Assembly (NCBI GenBank): GCA_965249615.1
Contig: CBDFMI010000001.1
Span: forward strand, 1 to 62,756
Source of the DNA: G963555815 sp965249615 [NCBI: bacterium]
Lineage (GTDB): Bacteria > UBA8248 > JACPRG01
Length of the DNA stretch: 62,756 nucleotides
Direction of reading: 5' to 3'
In this document: piece by piece, positions 6,836-15,782 of the stretch
How positions within the stretch are numbered: position 1 is the first letter of the stretch
Layout: every line of letters begins with the position of its first letter
The notes under the pieces: model-generated
What the model was told of the DNA's origin: nothing
The model's database searches: none
The model's input: the letters and a program-made list of their open reading frames with translations, nothing else
Program-made: the position numbers and the translations under genes

Positions 6836-7702
6836 TCAGCAGTTCAAATCTTTTTCCAGTTTTCCCAATGAGAGGGGTGGCCGCTGCCGCTTCAGTCGCC
6901 CGGAAACGACTCGATCGATGGCCTCCTCTGTGAGCAAAGCCATCTTTTCCCGACCCTTCCCTCCTTTGGCTGGTGTCTTCAACAACATCAGATATTCCAC
7001 GTTCCCTTTGGCCCCCTGAATGGGCGAGCGAATGAGATCGAGGGGCAAAAAACCCTCTTTTTGGAAAAAAACAGTCAGGTCTTGAAGGACCTTTTGATGT
7101 TTTTCTAGGTCTTTCACTATACCCCCTCGGCCCACCTGTCCTTTCCCCACCTCGAACTGTGGCTTTATCAAGGCGACGATGGTCGCCTCCTCGACCAGCA
7201 ACGGGATGAGGACCGGGAGGACCAGTTTGAGGGAGATGAAGGAGACATCGGCCGTGGCGAAATGGGGGGTCTCGGCCAAATCTTCCAGTGAGAGATGGCG
7301 CGCGTTCTTTCCCTCGATCACAGTCACGCGGGGGTCCTGACGCAACTTCCAGTCGAGCTGCCCTTGCCCGACGTCCAGCGCGTAGACCCGGGCGGCCCCG
7401 GCCTGCAATAAACAGTCGCTAAAACCCCCTGTCGAGGCCCCCACGTCCAGGCAGATGAGGCCCGAGACATCCAGACCAAAATCCTCAAGGGCCTGGTTGA
7501 GCTTAAAACCCCCTCGGCTGACGTAGCGAAGATCTTCCTTGAGTTCGATAGGGGAGGTGGGGTGGACAAGGGCGCTCGGCTTCAGGAGGGGACGCCCCTC
7601 GACCAAGACGTTCCCCGCTTCGATGAGCTCCTGGGCACGTTCTCGACTCGACACAAGCCCCCTTTCGAGGAGGACCTTATCGAGCCGCTCTCGTTTCCCC
7701 AT
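6836..7702 (-). CDS. tlyA: TlyA family 2'-O-methyltransferase (16S/23S rRNA)
   Basis: A 288-residue protein with an N-terminal S4 RNA-binding domain (residues 1-60, RLDKVLLERGLVSSRERAQ) joined to an FtsJ-like Rossmann methyltransferase. The SAM-binding motif is DVGASTGGF (86-94), followed by ATADVSFISLKL and the catalytic-Lys region ALIKPQFE. TlyA proteins 2'-O-methylate ribose in rRNA and in actinobacteria make ribosomes sensitive to capreomycin. Its start overlaps the end of dxs by 26 bases. The dxs-tlyA linkage is common in bacteria and fits transcription in the isoprenoid operon. Length is typical. A truncated relative lies at 629-848. Confidence 0.93.
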   Translation of the reverse strand: MGKRERLDKVLLERGLVSSRERAQELIEAGNVLVEGRPLLKPSALVHPTSPIELKEDLRYVSRGGFKLNQALEDFGLDVSGLICLDVGASTGGFSDCLLQAGAARVYALDVGQGQLDWKLRQDPRVTVIEGKNARHLSLEDLAETPHFATADVSFISLKLVLPVLIPLLVEEATIVALIKPQFEVGKGQVGRGGIVKDLEKHQKVLQDLTVFFQKEGFLPLDLIRSPIQGAKGNVEYLMLLKTPAKGGKGREKMALLTEEAIDRVVSGRLKRQRPPLSLGKLEKDLNC

Positions 7703-9623
7703 GGACGAGCACTGGAGGGGCCGCGGGGCGGGAGGAGGCGAGCAGGCTTCGGCCGGCCTCTGCGATGCCTTCAGGGTCGAGCCCTTCTAATTTCCTCAGG
7801 ATGGCGGGGGCTCCGTGGGGGGCAAAGACGTCGTCCACCCCAAGACACTTGATCGAGATGCCCGCGAGGAGGTTCCGCTCGGCCAGGCATTCCAGGACAG
7901 CGCTTCCAAAGCCTCCGCGAATCGTATTTTCTTCGACCGTCACGATCCGGCCGACCTTCCGGGCCGCCTCCTCCACCAGATTGGCATCGACGGGCTTGGC
8001 AAAGCGCATGTTGACGACGCCGGCCTCGATCCCCTCTCTGGCCAGGATCTCCGCCGTCTCCAGCGAGGGATACACCCGGTTCCCTAGCGCCAGAAAGCAG
8101 AGATCGTCGCCCTCCCTAAGAACCTCACCGCGGCCCACCTCAAGAGAGTGAATGGTGGGGTCGAGGGGGACGCCCTCGCCTCCCCCTCGGGGGAAGCGGA
8201 CAGCGGCAGGCCCAGGGTGCTCAATGGCCGTCTTCAGCAGATGCCTGAGCTCGTTCTCGTCCTTGGGGGCCATGATCACCATGTGAGGGAAGGCCCGAAG
8301 ATAAGTTAAATCGAAGACCCCGTGGTGTGTGGGGCCGTCTTCGCCCACCAGCCCGCCCCGGTCCAGGGCGAAGGTGACGGGGAGGTTCTGAAGACAGACC
8401 TCGTGAAAAATCTGGTCGTAGGCCCGTTGAAGGAAGGTGGAATAAATGGCCGCGACGGGCTTCATTCCCTCCGAGGCGAGGCCGGCGGAAAAGGCCACGG
8501 CGTGCTGCTCAGCGATGCCGACGTCATAAAAGCGGTCCGGGAAGACTTTTGCGAACTCGTCAAGCCCGGTCCCGTCCGGCATGGCGGCTGTGATGCCGAT
8601 GATGCGCTCATCCTCCTGAGCGAGTTCAATGAGCGTCTTGGCGAAAATTTTTGTGTAACTGGGGGGAGAGGGTTTAGGCGGTTTTGCGGGGGCCTTGCTG
8701 CCCAGGGGGGCCACCTTTTTCGCCGTGACGCCGTGGTATTTCACCCGGTTTTCCTCTGCGGGCTGATAGCCTTTCCCCTTCTCGGTCAGGAGATGGACGA
8801 GGACAGGTTGCTTAAAAGCCTTGATGTTCTGAAAAGTCTCTACCATGGCGCCGATGTTATGCCCCTCGATGGGTCCGACATAGATAAAGCCCAGCTCCTC
8901 GAACAGGACGCCCGGGGAGATCAGGGTCTTCATCGCCTCCTCAAACTTTTTGGCCGCCCGAAGGGCCACCGAGCCGCCCGGCATCTGGTTCAGCAGGTGC
9001 TTGAACTCCTTGCGAACGCTCACGTAGAGGCGGCCCGTCAGGACTCGGCTCAGGTAAGTGGAGATGGCCCCGACGTTGGGGGCAATCGACATCTTGTTGT
9101 CGTTCAAGACGACGATGAAATCCCTTTTTAGATGGCCTGCGTTGTTGAGTCCCTCGTAGGCCAGCCCTGCGGTGAGGGCCCCGTCTCCGATGACGGCCAC
9201 AACCTTGTGAGACCCCCCTTGATGCTCACGGGCCTCCACCATCCCGAGGGAGGTTGAGATGGAAGTCCCTGCGTGGGCCGTCGTGAAGAGGTCGTATTCG
9301 CTCTCCCCCCGCCGGGTGAACCCGTAGAGCCCTTTGTACTGGCGCAGTGTGTCGATGCGGTCCCGCCGGCCGGTGATGAGCTTATGGGTGTAAACCTGGT
9401 GCCCCACGTCGAAGAAGATGCGGTCTCTCGGGGTGTCAAACACGTAATGAAGAGCGAGAGTGAGCTCGACCGAGCCGAGGTTTGCGCCCAGATGACCTCC
9501 GGTCACGGTCGTGACCACCCGGATGATCTCTTCCCGGGCCTCCTTGGCGAGGGCCTCCAATTCGGGGATGGAAAACTTCTTCAGGTCTTTCGGACTATTA
9601 ATGCGGTTCAGCAATTCGCCCAT
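7677..9623 (-). CDS. dxs: 1-deoxy-D-xylulose-5-phosphate synthase
   Basis: A 648-residue thiamine-diphosphate enzyme that condenses pyruvate and glyceraldehyde 3-phosphate, the entry step of the MEP isoprenoid pathway. Visible are GGHLGANLGSVELTLALH and DVGHQVYTHKL near the N-terminus, the Mg/ThDP motif GDGALTAGLAYEGLNN...LNDN (about 145-182), the transketolase pyrimidine domain with DVGIAEQHAVAFSAGLA, and the C-terminal domain. It is full length. It sits 87 bases after the prenyl synthase gene and overlaps tlyA, in an operon that supplies isoprenoid precursors. Assignment is secure. Confidence 0.97.
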   Translation of the reverse strand: MGELLNRINSPKDLKKFSIPELEALAKEAREEIIRVVTTVTGGHLGANLGSVELTLALHYVFDTPRDRIFFDVGHQVYTHKLITGRRDRIDTLRQYKGLYGFTRRGESEYDLFTTAHAGTSISTSLGMVEAREHQGGSHKVVAVIGDGALTAGLAYEGLNNAGHLKRDFIVVLNDNKMSIAPNVGAISTYLSRVLTGRLYVSVRKEFKHLLNQMPGGSVALRAAKKFEEAMKTLISPGVLFEELGFIYVGPIEGHNIGAMVETFQNIKAFKQPVLVHLLTEKGKGYQPAEENRVKYHGVTAKKVAPLGSKAPAKPPKPSPPSYTKIFAKTLIELAQEDERIIGITAAMPDGTGLDEFAKVFPDRFYDVGIAEQHAVAFSAGLASEGMKPVAAIYSTFLQRAYDQIFHEVCLQNLPVTFALDRGGLVGEDGPTHHGVFDLTYLRAFPHMVIMAPKDENELRHLLKTAIEHPGPAAVRFPRGGGEGVPLDPTIHSLEVGRGEVLREGDDLCFLALGNRVYPSLETAEILAREGIEAGVVNMRFAKPVDANLVEEAARKVGRIVTVEENTIRGGFGSAVLECLAERNLLAGISIKCLGVDDVFAPHGAPAILRKLEGLDPEGIAEAGRSLLASSRPAAPPVLVHGETRAAR

Positions 9624-9710
9624 GCCCTCGTCCGACCCTCCAAGTCTAGGTGGCTCTCATGGGATCCGGGGCTTTGGCTCGAGCGTTAGGTTGGCTTATT
9701 CTATCTCGAA

Positions 9711-10592
9711 TTAGAAATCCCGCGCCACGATGAATTCTGCAATCCCCCGCAGGGCGTCCGCCCTCTCGTCAAATTCTTTGAGCTCACCCACGGCGGAGCC
9801 GATGAGAATCTTTGCTTTCCTTTTGGAATCTTCTATCCCAAAGAGGGCGGGGTAGGTGGCCTTCTCCATTTCCCGGTCGCCCCCCGGGGTCTTGCCGAGG
9901 CGATCCTCCTCCCCCACCTCGTCCAGGATATCGTCCACAATCTGAAAGGCAAGCCCCACCTTTTCCCCATACCCCCTGATGGCCTCCACCTGTCCGAGTG
10001 AGCTGTCCCCGAGGACCGCCCCTGTCCACGCCGAGGTCCGGATGAGGGCGGCTGTCTTGTGCTGGTGGATGTATTCCAGCTCCTGAGCCGAGGGCTTCCT
10101 TCCCGCATAGTCAAGGTCGGCGACCTGGCCGCCGATCATCCCCTCGGTGCCAGCGGCCCGGGCTACCTCGCACACGACTTGCTGAAGAACCCTGGGGTCA
10201 AGGCCTTTTGTCGCTTCGGGCGCTGTCATCAGCTCAAAGGCCATAGTGAGGAGGGCATCTCCCGTCAGAACGGCCGTGGCGTCTCCGAACATCTTGTGGC
10301 TCGTCGGCTTTCCCCGCCGAAAGTCGCTGTTGTCCATGGCGGGGAGATCGTCGTGAACAAGCGAGTAGGTGTGTATAAACTCCAGGGCGGAGGCCACAGA
10401 CAGGATGTCCTTCGGGGAGCTCCCCACCGCCTCTGTCGCCGCAATCGCCAGGATGGGCCGAAGGCGCTTTCCCCCGGCGAAAAGGCTGTAGCGCATGGCG
10501 GCATAGATGCCGTCCGCAGCGCGGGGGAGGACCTCATCGATCCGGGCGTCTACGACTGCCTTCTTCTCTTCTAGATACCGCCTGATGTCCAT
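9711..10592 (-). CDS. ispA: Polyprenyl (geranyl/farnesyl) diphosphate synthase
   Basis: A 293-residue all-helical trans-prenyltransferase that elongates isopentenyl diphosphate with allylic diphosphates. The first aspartate-rich motif is DDLPAMDNSDFRRG (about 81-94) and the second DDILDEVG (about 217). GGKRLRP near the N-terminus is the diphosphate-binding loop. Two residues between the DD pair and the next Asp of the first motif (DDLPAMD) are typical of bacterial short-chain farnesyl diphosphate synthases. It starts five bases after xseB ends and precedes dxs, the usual xseB-ispA-dxs arrangement. Chain length (C15 or C20) cannot be fixed from sequence alone. Confidence 0.93.
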   Translation of the reverse strand: MDIRRYLEEKKAVVDARIDEVLPRAADGIYAAMRYSLFAGGKRLRPILAIAATEAVGSSPKDILSVASALEFIHTYSLVHDDLPAMDNSDFRRGKPTSHKMFGDATAVLTGDALLTMAFELMTAPEATKGLDPRVLQQVVCEVARAAGTEGMIGGQVADLDYAGRKPSAQELEYIHQHKTAALIRTSAWTGAVLGDSSLGQVEAIRGYGEKVGLAFQIVDDILDEVGEEDRLGKTPGGDREMEKATYPALFGIEDSKRKAKILIGSAVGELKEFDERADALRGIAEFIVARDF

Positions 10593-10597
10593 AAGGC

Positions 10598-10864
10598 CTA
10601 TTCGGCAGACTCCACGGAGTTCAGGAGGTCCTTCTCTTCTTCCCCTTCCCCAAGGGGCCTTCGAAGCTGGCTGGCATCCCCCTTCTTGATGAGGAGCTCA
10701 ATCTTCTTCTCCGCCTGGTCAAGCTTCTTATGGCAGAGCTTCGAGAGTTTTATTCCTTCTTCAAAGAGGGAGAGCGACTGTTCCAGATTGGCTTCCCCCT
10801 CCTCGAGATCCTGAACGATGGTCTCAAGACGCGCCATCGCCTCCTCAAAACTAGGTTCCGCCAT
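10598..10864 (-). CDS. xseB: Exodeoxyribonuclease VII small subunit
   Basis: An 88-residue coiled-coil protein. SFEEAMARLETIVQDLEEGEANLEQSLSLFEEG is the signature of XseB, which wraps around XseA to form exonuclease VII, the single-strand-specific nuclease of repair. The start is set at 10864 (MAEPSFEEA); a longer open frame to 11110 lies entirely within xseA and lacks XseB-like sequence. The start overlaps the 3' end of xseA by 14 bases, so the two subunits are translationally coupled. The tail is slightly extended and acidic. Confidence 0.93.
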   Translation of the reverse strand: MAEPSFEEAMARLETIVQDLEEGEANLEQSLSLFEEGIKLSKLCHKKLDQAEKKIELLIKKGDASQLRRPLGEGEEEKDLLNSVESAE

Positions 10865-12233
10865 GGAAAGACTCCCTGGAGTTCTGGGGGTGAGACTCCT
10901 CAACAGCGCACGTGATGTGGCCTCGGACAAGGTCCACCCGGATTTTTTGGCCCGCCCCGGTGGCCGAGGCCTCCCGGAGGACCTCCAGATCCGGGAGCTT
11001 TCGGCAGATGCTGTAGCCCCGGCCCAGGATAGAGAGAGGACTTGAGCCCTGGAGCCTGGAGGCCAGGGAGGAGAGGTGCTCCTGGGAAAGACGATGGGTT
11101 TGGCGGGCAAGGCGCCCCAAGGCCGAACCTAGCGCTGAGACCTCGACCCGCCGGCGCTTGAGGAGGCCAGTGGGGGCCGCCAGGAGGAGGTTTCGACTCA
11201 GGGCCGCTCCCTGCTCTGTCCACCGGAGAACCCGTGAGCGGGAGGATCGCAGAAATTGCTCCGTGTGGTCATCCACGCGCTGGCGCCGCTCGCTGAGGGG
11301 CAAAAGGGGCTGGCGGAAGGGGCGGCGTTCCAGGAGGGAGCGCAGATATTCGTCGGAGACCTCTAACACCCCTCGGGTTTTGGTGAGAAGTCTTCGATCC
11401 AGTCTGAAGAGGTTTTTCTCGAGCTCGTCTGACTCGTGAACCGCCAGCACCGCCGCGGCCGAGGGGGTAGGGGCCCTCACGTCCGCCACGAAGTCTGCGA
11501 TGGTCAAGTCCCACTCATGGCCGATCGCACTGATGACCGGGACTCTGGAGGCGGCGATGGCCCGGGCGACCGGCTCCTCGTTGAAGGCCCAGAGATCCTC
11601 GACGGACCCCCCGCCCCGTCCCACGATGACGAGGTCGAGATTTTGCTGGTTCAGGGCTGAGAGGGCCTCCGCGATCTCTGACGCGGCCTCTTGCCCCTGG
11701 ACCCGTGAGGGGGCGATAAGGACTTGAAGTCTGGCGTCTCTCCGATAGAGGGTGACCAGGATGTCCCGGATGGCTGCCCCCTGAAGAGAGGTCACGACCC
11801 CGATTCGGCGGGGGAGAAAGGGGAGCGGTTTTTTGCGCTCAGCGTCAAAGAGCCCCTCTTTGGCCAGTCTCTCCTTGAGTTGCTGGAAGGCGACCTCAAG
11901 GGCTCCCCTTCCGATGGGCTCCAGGTGTTCGACGAGGATCTGATACTCGCCGCGAGGCTCGTAGACCGTGACCCCGCCCCGCACGCAGACCGCCATCCCT
12001 TCCTCGGGGTGAAACCGAAGAAGATTTCGGGTGGACTTGAAGATGACGGCCCGGAGCTGGCTGGCCTCATCTTTCAACGTGAAGTAGAGGTGCCCCGAGC
12101 CGGGGCTTCTTAAGTTTGAGACCTCTCCCTCGACCCAGACATCAAAAAACCCCGTCTCCAGGTGACCTCGAATCTCTCGGGTCAGTTCGGATACCTTGTA
12201 GATGCGGTGCTCTAAGGTGAGGGGGAGGTTCAT
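10851..12233 (-). CDS. xseA: Exodeoxyribonuclease VII large subunit
   Basis: A 460-residue catalytic subunit of exonuclease VII. The N-terminal OB-fold (residues 1-105) contains VEGEVSNLRSPGSGHLYFTLKDE. The catalytic domain has RRIGVVTSLQGAAIRDIL, VIVGRGGGSVEDLWAFNEE and SAIGHEWDLTIADFVADVRAPTPSAAA, followed by a long coiled-coil region and the conserved GRGYSI end. The GTG-region motif RGGGS binds the metal and DNA. The start overlaps folD by four bases. Length and motifs are typical. Confidence 0.96.
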   Translation of the reverse strand: MNLPLTLEHRIYKVSELTREIRGHLETGFFDVWVEGEVSNLRSPGSGHLYFTLKDEASQLRAVIFKSTRNLLRFHPEEGMAVCVRGGVTVYEPRGEYQILVEHLEPIGRGALEVAFQQLKERLAKEGLFDAERKKPLPFLPRRIGVVTSLQGAAIRDILVTLYRRDARLQVLIAPSRVQGQEAASEIAEALSALNQQNLDLVIVGRGGGSVEDLWAFNEEPVARAIAASRVPVISAIGHEWDLTIADFVADVRAPTPSAAAVLAVHESDELEKNLFRLDRRLLTKTRGVLEVSDEYLRSLLERRPFRQPLLPLSERRQRVDDHTEQFLRSSRSRVLRWTEQGAALSRNLLLAAPTGLLKRRRVEVSALGSALGRLARQTHRLSQEHLSSLASRLQGSSPLSILGRGYSICRKLPDLEVLREASATGAGQKIRVDLVRGHITCAVEESHPQNSRESFHGGT

Positions 12234-13114
12234 GGCACCCGAATTCTCCCCGCAAGCTCCCTTGCCAAGGCCTGAGTCCGATAAGCCCTCAGGGTGTGCA
12301 CCAGGAGCATCGTGACCGTCATGGGCCCAACCCCTCCCGGGACCGGCGTGATGGCGCTCGCCTTCACCTTCACCTTTTCAAAATCCACATCCCCTACGAG
12401 CTTTTGCCCGACCCGCGAGATCCCAACGTCGATGACAACCGCCCCTTCGTGGACCATATCGGCGGTGATAATTCCCCCAACACCGGTGGCCGAGACCAGG
12501 ATGTCGGCCCGGAGGGTGTGGGCCTTTAGGTCACGGGTCTTGAGGTGGCAGACGGTCACCGTAGCGAGGCGGTTCACAAAAAGGGCCGAGAGGGGTTTTC
12601 CTACAATTTGGCTGGCCCCTACGATGACGACATGTTGCCCTTCAATCGTGAGACAGGCGTGTTCCAGAATAGCGATGACGCCGGCCGGGGTTGCCGGTGA
12701 GAGGGTCTCAACCCCCAGGACCAGTTTCCCATAGCTCAGGGGATGAAAGCCGTCCACGTCCTTTTCCGGGTCGACGCTCTGAAGGATGAGCCGGTCGTCA
12801 ATGTCCTTTGGAAGAGGAAGCTGGACGAGGACGCCATTGACGGATGGGTCCTCATTCATCCGAGCAATGAGCTCCAAGAGGGTCTCCTGGGAGGTTTCAG
12901 GGGGAAGGTGGTGGTTGAGGGTCTCGATGCCCACCTCGGCACATGCGCGCTCTTTATTGCGGACATAGATCTGGGAGCCGGCGTCCTCGCCGACCAGAAT
13001 GACAGCGAGTTTTGGCCTCCCAAGCTTGCGGCCAACCAGATCTTCAATTTCACGCCGGATCTGGGATCGGATGGACCTTCCGATCTCCTTTCCGTCAAGG
13101 ATCCGGGCGGTCAT
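12230..13114 (-). CDS. folD: Bifunctional methylenetetrahydrofolate dehydrogenase/cyclohydrolase
   Basis: A 294-residue enzyme that interconverts 5,10-methylene- and 10-formyl-tetrahydrofolate with NADP. Motifs are VGEDAGSQIYVRNKERACAEVGI (with the catalytic Lys), VQLPLPKDID, a PATPAG loop where many homologues read PCTP, the NADP-binding GASQIVGKPLSALFVN, and PVPGGVGPMTVTMLL near the C-terminus. It is the first gene of the operon and has the promoter at 13160-13188. Length is typical. Confidence 0.96.
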   Translation of the reverse strand: MTARILDGKEIGRSIRSQIRREIEDLVGRKLGRPKLAVILVGEDAGSQIYVRNKERACAEVGIETLNHHLPPETSQETLLELIARMNEDPSVNGVLVQLPLPKDIDDRLILQSVDPEKDVDGFHPLSYGKLVLGVETLSPATPAGVIAILEHACLTIEGQHVVIVGASQIVGKPLSALFVNRLATVTVCHLKTRDLKAHTLRADILVSATGVGGIITADMVHEGAVVIDVGISRVGQKLVGDVDFEKVKVKASAITPVPGGVGPMTVTMLLVHTLRAYRTQALARELAGRIRVP

Positions 13115-13159
13115 GGTTTCTCCTTAAAAATGAATGAATTAGAAGGAAAAGAGCCATTA

Positions 13160-13188
13160 ATTCTAAGGGGAATTTCGCAGACTGTCAA
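13160..13188 (-). promoter_or_regulatory. Strong sigma70 promoter of the folD-xseAB-ispA-dxs-tlyA operon
   Basis: On the minus strand, TTGACA (13183-13188) and TAGAAT (13160-13165) are separated by exactly 17 bases. That gives a perfect -35 and a five-of-six -10. The predicted start near 13153 leaves a leader of about 40 bases before folD. Confidence 0.8.
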
Positions 13189-13326
13189 GACGAAACCCTG
13201 GAGAGCTTATTGCGTGACAGTAGAGCGAGATTAACGCATCGCACACGCGTTAGGATTGCTGCAAAACTCCAAATTCAGTGAGAGGAAATTTTGAATGAAA
13301 TGGCTGAGGTCGGGACACGGCGGGCC

Positions 13327-14445
13327 TCAGGCTGAAGAGGCGATGTCGGTGTAAATCCGATCCATATCGGCTGCCATCCGATCCATGTTGAATTCCTCAA
13401 GGAGCTTTTGGTACCCCGCCTCCCCCATCGTTTTCCCCAAGGCGGGGTTTTCCAGGATTTCGGCCATCCGTTCGGCCAGGGCCGCGGTGTCCTCTGAAGG
13501 GACCAGATAGCCGGTGAATCCGTGGCGGACGAGTTCCCCTACGCCCCCCACGTCAGTTGCCACTACGGGAAGAAGGCTCGCCATGGCCTCCATGATGGAG
13601 CGGGGCAGGCCCTCCGACAGGGAGGAGAGCACAAAGAGGTCCGACGCGGCCAGGATGAGGGGCACGTCATTTCGTTGGCCCATGAACCGAAAAAATTGCG
13701 TGAGACCCTCCTGTTCGATCATGCGCTCCACGTCTTCCCGTTCGGGGCCGTCGCCCACCAGCAGAGTCTCAAAGTCGAGCCCCCGCCGACGGAGGAGCCC
13801 GCACGCGGAGATCAGCAGATGGTGGTTCTTGACAGGTCTCAGGTTCGCCGTGCAGACGATCACCGGGCGGGGTTCGGGAGAGATCCCGAGGGCGGCCCGC
13901 GCCTCGGCCTTAGAGGGAAGATGGCGAAAGGGTTCGGGGGAAAGACCCGTTCGGGCCAGGCAGAGTTTCTGTCGTGGAAACCCTTTTTGGATCAGGTACT
14001 CAATCACCGCCTCGGAGTTTGAGATGTAGGACCGGACTAGAGGGAAGGTCCCACGGTCCGCCCAGATCCGGAGCCGATTGATAGAACGGTCGTTCGTGAT
14101 CCCCCGGATGCTCCCCACCACGGCCCTCTTTCCTGCGAGCCGGGAGGCGATCCGTCCCAGGACATTTCCCTTGATGCCGTAAAGATGAACGATATCGTAG
14201 GGCCGGTTCCGCAGGAGATGATAGAGGCGCCAAAGGGAGAGGAAGACCCCCCGCTTGCTGAGCTCCAGATGGCTGATGGGGATCCCCGCGTTCCGACACA
14301 GGTCCGTCAGTGGGCCTTCTCCCTCAAGGAGGCAGACCTCGTGGCGGTAGCGCTTAGGGTCTAGCTCCCGGATGAGCTCGAAGACTTCCCGCTCTGTGCC
14401 GGCAAGATCGGCCTGCGTGAGGAGGTGGAGGATGCGCAAGGTCAT
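13327..14445 (-). CDS. Glycosyltransferase, family 4 type
   Basis: A 372-residue GT-B enzyme. The N-terminal acceptor domain has LTQADLAGTEREVFELI and DIVHLYGIKGNVLGRIASRLAG. The C-terminal nucleotide-sugar domain has CTANLRPVKNHHLLISA, VGDGPERE, and the EX7E element in SLSEGLPRSIMEAMASLLPVVATDVGGVGELV. It would move a sugar from an activated donor to a growing surface glycan in the cytoplasm. It is transcribed away from the rest of the plus-strand polysaccharide genes. Sugar specificity cannot be told. Confidence 0.9.
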   Translation of the reverse strand: MTLRILHLLTQADLAGTEREVFELIRELDPKRYRHEVCLLEGEGPLTDLCRNAGIPISHLELSKRGVFLSLWRLYHLLRNRPYDIVHLYGIKGNVLGRIASRLAGKRAVVGSIRGITNDRSINRLRIWADRGTFPLVRSYISNSEAVIEYLIQKGFPRQKLCLARTGLSPEPFRHLPSKAEARAALGISPEPRPVIVCTANLRPVKNHHLLISACGLLRRRGLDFETLLVGDGPEREDVERMIEQEGLTQFFRFMGQRNDVPLILAASDLFVLSSLSEGLPRSIMEAMASLLPVVATDVGGVGELVRHGFTGYLVPSEDTAALAERMAEILENPALGKTMGEAGYQKLLEEFNMDRMAADMDRIYTDIASSA

Positions 14446-14703
14446 CTGAAGGCTAAAAACCTGTCTGGAGGTTAAGAGTGAGAGCGACTCCTTTTAATAC
14501 CCTATACCATTAGCGATGAACGGCTCGCAAACGCCGTGACCCCCATCACCCCCAGCCAGACCCCGGCGGTGGGACCCTCGGGGGTGGACAGGGGCGTCCT
14601 TTCCAGCAGAGGGGATTTTTGATATTCTTTGACAAACAAGGGGATGTGAGCTCCTGACGGCCCCCAAGCCGGGAAGGGATGGGGGCGCCCTCGAGGAGAA
14701 GGG
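14446..14703. other. Spacer between divergent polysaccharide genes
   Basis: A 258-base divergent spacer. It should hold promoters for both the minus-strand glycosyltransferase and the plus-strand hydrolase. On the plus strand TTTGACAAACAAGGGG (from 14629) offers a -35-like TTGACA but no convincing -10 at the right distance. No small gene or RNA is evident. Confidence 0.4.
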
Positions 14704-15561
14704 ATGAGCCAGCACAAGTTTTCTCGTCTCAAGCTATTGCTGTTCTCCGGGGTCACGCTCCTCTTCTTCGTTATCGCCGTTGAAGGCTACTCCCGCGTCC
14801 GAACCTACTGGGCCACTGGGAACCGGAACTACCTCTTCTGGCGGCCCAAAGTTGTCCTGAAAGAGCGTCAAAACAATGTAGGATTCCGAGGCCCCGATAT
14901 GGAGTGGGCGAAGCCGCTGGAGGTGCTTCGGGTGGCGGCCCTCGGGGGGTCTACGACATTTGGCTTTGGCAACACCCTGGACCGGGAGACCTATCCCCGC
15001 CAGCTGGAGGGGATTCTGAGGGAGAAGTATCAGCCCCTGCAGATCGAGGTCATCAACGCAGGTCTCAAGCATGGGAGGTCCCATGCGGTCCTCAAGCGCG
15101 CACCCGCGGCCGTCAATTTAGGGGCGGACGTCATCGTCATCTACAGCGGCTACAACGATTATGACAAAGGGAAGGTCCCCCAGTGGGGGAAGGTCTCTAA
15201 GATCGTCGGCGAGTTAGGTGACTACGAAATTCAGCCAAACTTTTTCGAAAGGCTTGTGCACCGCCTTTCTCTCGAGAGTGTCTTTTTCCTCCGGTTGAGA
15301 GAAAAGATCGCGAAGTACTGGTATGGAGATATCAACGCCTATTTACCTCCGAAAACAGATCCAGAAGACCGTCACGGAGGAGGTCCCCCTCACCCCCCAG
15401 CTTCAAGATGCCGTGGAGCAGGCGGTGCAGGAATTCGTCTCGGTTTATCAGGCGAACCTGCGGCGGGTCATCGTCTTCGCGCGCCTTCACGGGGCCGAGG
15501 TGGTCTTGGCCAAGATCCCCATATACCGTCAGCACCCCGGGGCCCAGCACATGATCGATAG
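14704..15561 (+). CDS. SGNH/GDSL hydrolase, N-terminal frame (frameshifted)
   Basis: The first frame of a split gene. Residues 14-30 form a signal-anchor helix (LLFSGVTLLFFVIAVEGYSR). The SGNH fold follows, with LGGSTTFGFGNTLD (block I, nucleophile Ser), VINAGLKHGRSH (block II) and VIVIYSGYNDYDKG (block III, Asn). After about residue 217 (NAYLPP) the frame degenerates into Gly/Arg-rich sequence, while the true continuation is in the +1 frame from 15323. These membrane-anchored periplasmic SGNH proteins often add or remove acetyl groups on exported polysaccharides. A one-base insertion near 15330-15370 would explain the break. Confidence 0.7.
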   Translation: MSQHKFSRLKLLLFSGVTLLFFVIAVEGYSRVRTYWATGNRNYLFWRPKVVLKERQNNVGFRGPDMEWAKPLEVLRVAALGGSTTFGFGNTLDRETYPRQLEGILREKYQPLQIEVINAGLKHGRSHAVLKRAPAAVNLGADVIVIYSGYNDYDKGKVPQWGKVSKIVGELGDYEIQPNFFERLVHRLSLESVFFLRLREKIAKYWYGDINAYLPPKTDPEDRHGGGPPHPPASRCRGAGGAGIRLGLSGEPAAGHRLRAPSRGRGGLGQDPHIPSAPRGPAHDR

Positions 15562-15781
15562 CGGCTCCCTGGACGCCATCAACCAGGCCGTTCAAGCGCT
15601 GGCAGAGGAGTACGGCCTTCCTGTGGCCGACGTAGAGGGGGCCTTCGACGCTCACCCCAGGCCCGAGGACCTCTTCAACCTGGATTGGCTCCACCTGAGC
15701 CCCGAAGGCAACGGGTTAATCGCGAAGACAGTAGCCGAGACCATCCGAAAGGCGGGTCTCATCCCTAACGACTCATTCTGA
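15323..15781 (+). CDS. SGNH/GDSL hydrolase, C-terminal frame
   Basis: A 152-residue frame that completes the hydrolase started at 14704. It contains a helical stretch (QLQDAVEQAVQEFVSVYQANL), the strand VVLAKIPIY and the catalytic block V DWLHLSPEGNGLIA, whose Asp and His complete the Ser-Asp-His triad. The ATG at 15323 is internal, and the protein is not expected to be translated alone. Its stop is one base before the next glycosyltransferase start, showing tight operon packing. Confidence 0.65.
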   Translation: MEISTPIYLRKQIQKTVTEEVPLTPQLQDAVEQAVQEFVSVYQANLRRVIVFARLHGAEVVLAKIPIYRQHPGAQHMIDSGSLDAINQAVQALAEEYGLPVADVEGAFDAHPRPEDLFNLDWLHLSPEGNGLIAKTVAETIRKAGLIPNDSF

Positions 15782-15782
15782 G

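Noticed and set aside
10865-11110. N-terminal extension of xseB
   Set aside because: The extra residues are entirely inside xseA, lack XseB features and would give twice the normal length.
14628-14660. TTGACA-like box as promoter of the first SGNH gene
   Set aside because: No acceptable -10 occurs 16-18 bases downstream, so it was described only in the spacer entry.
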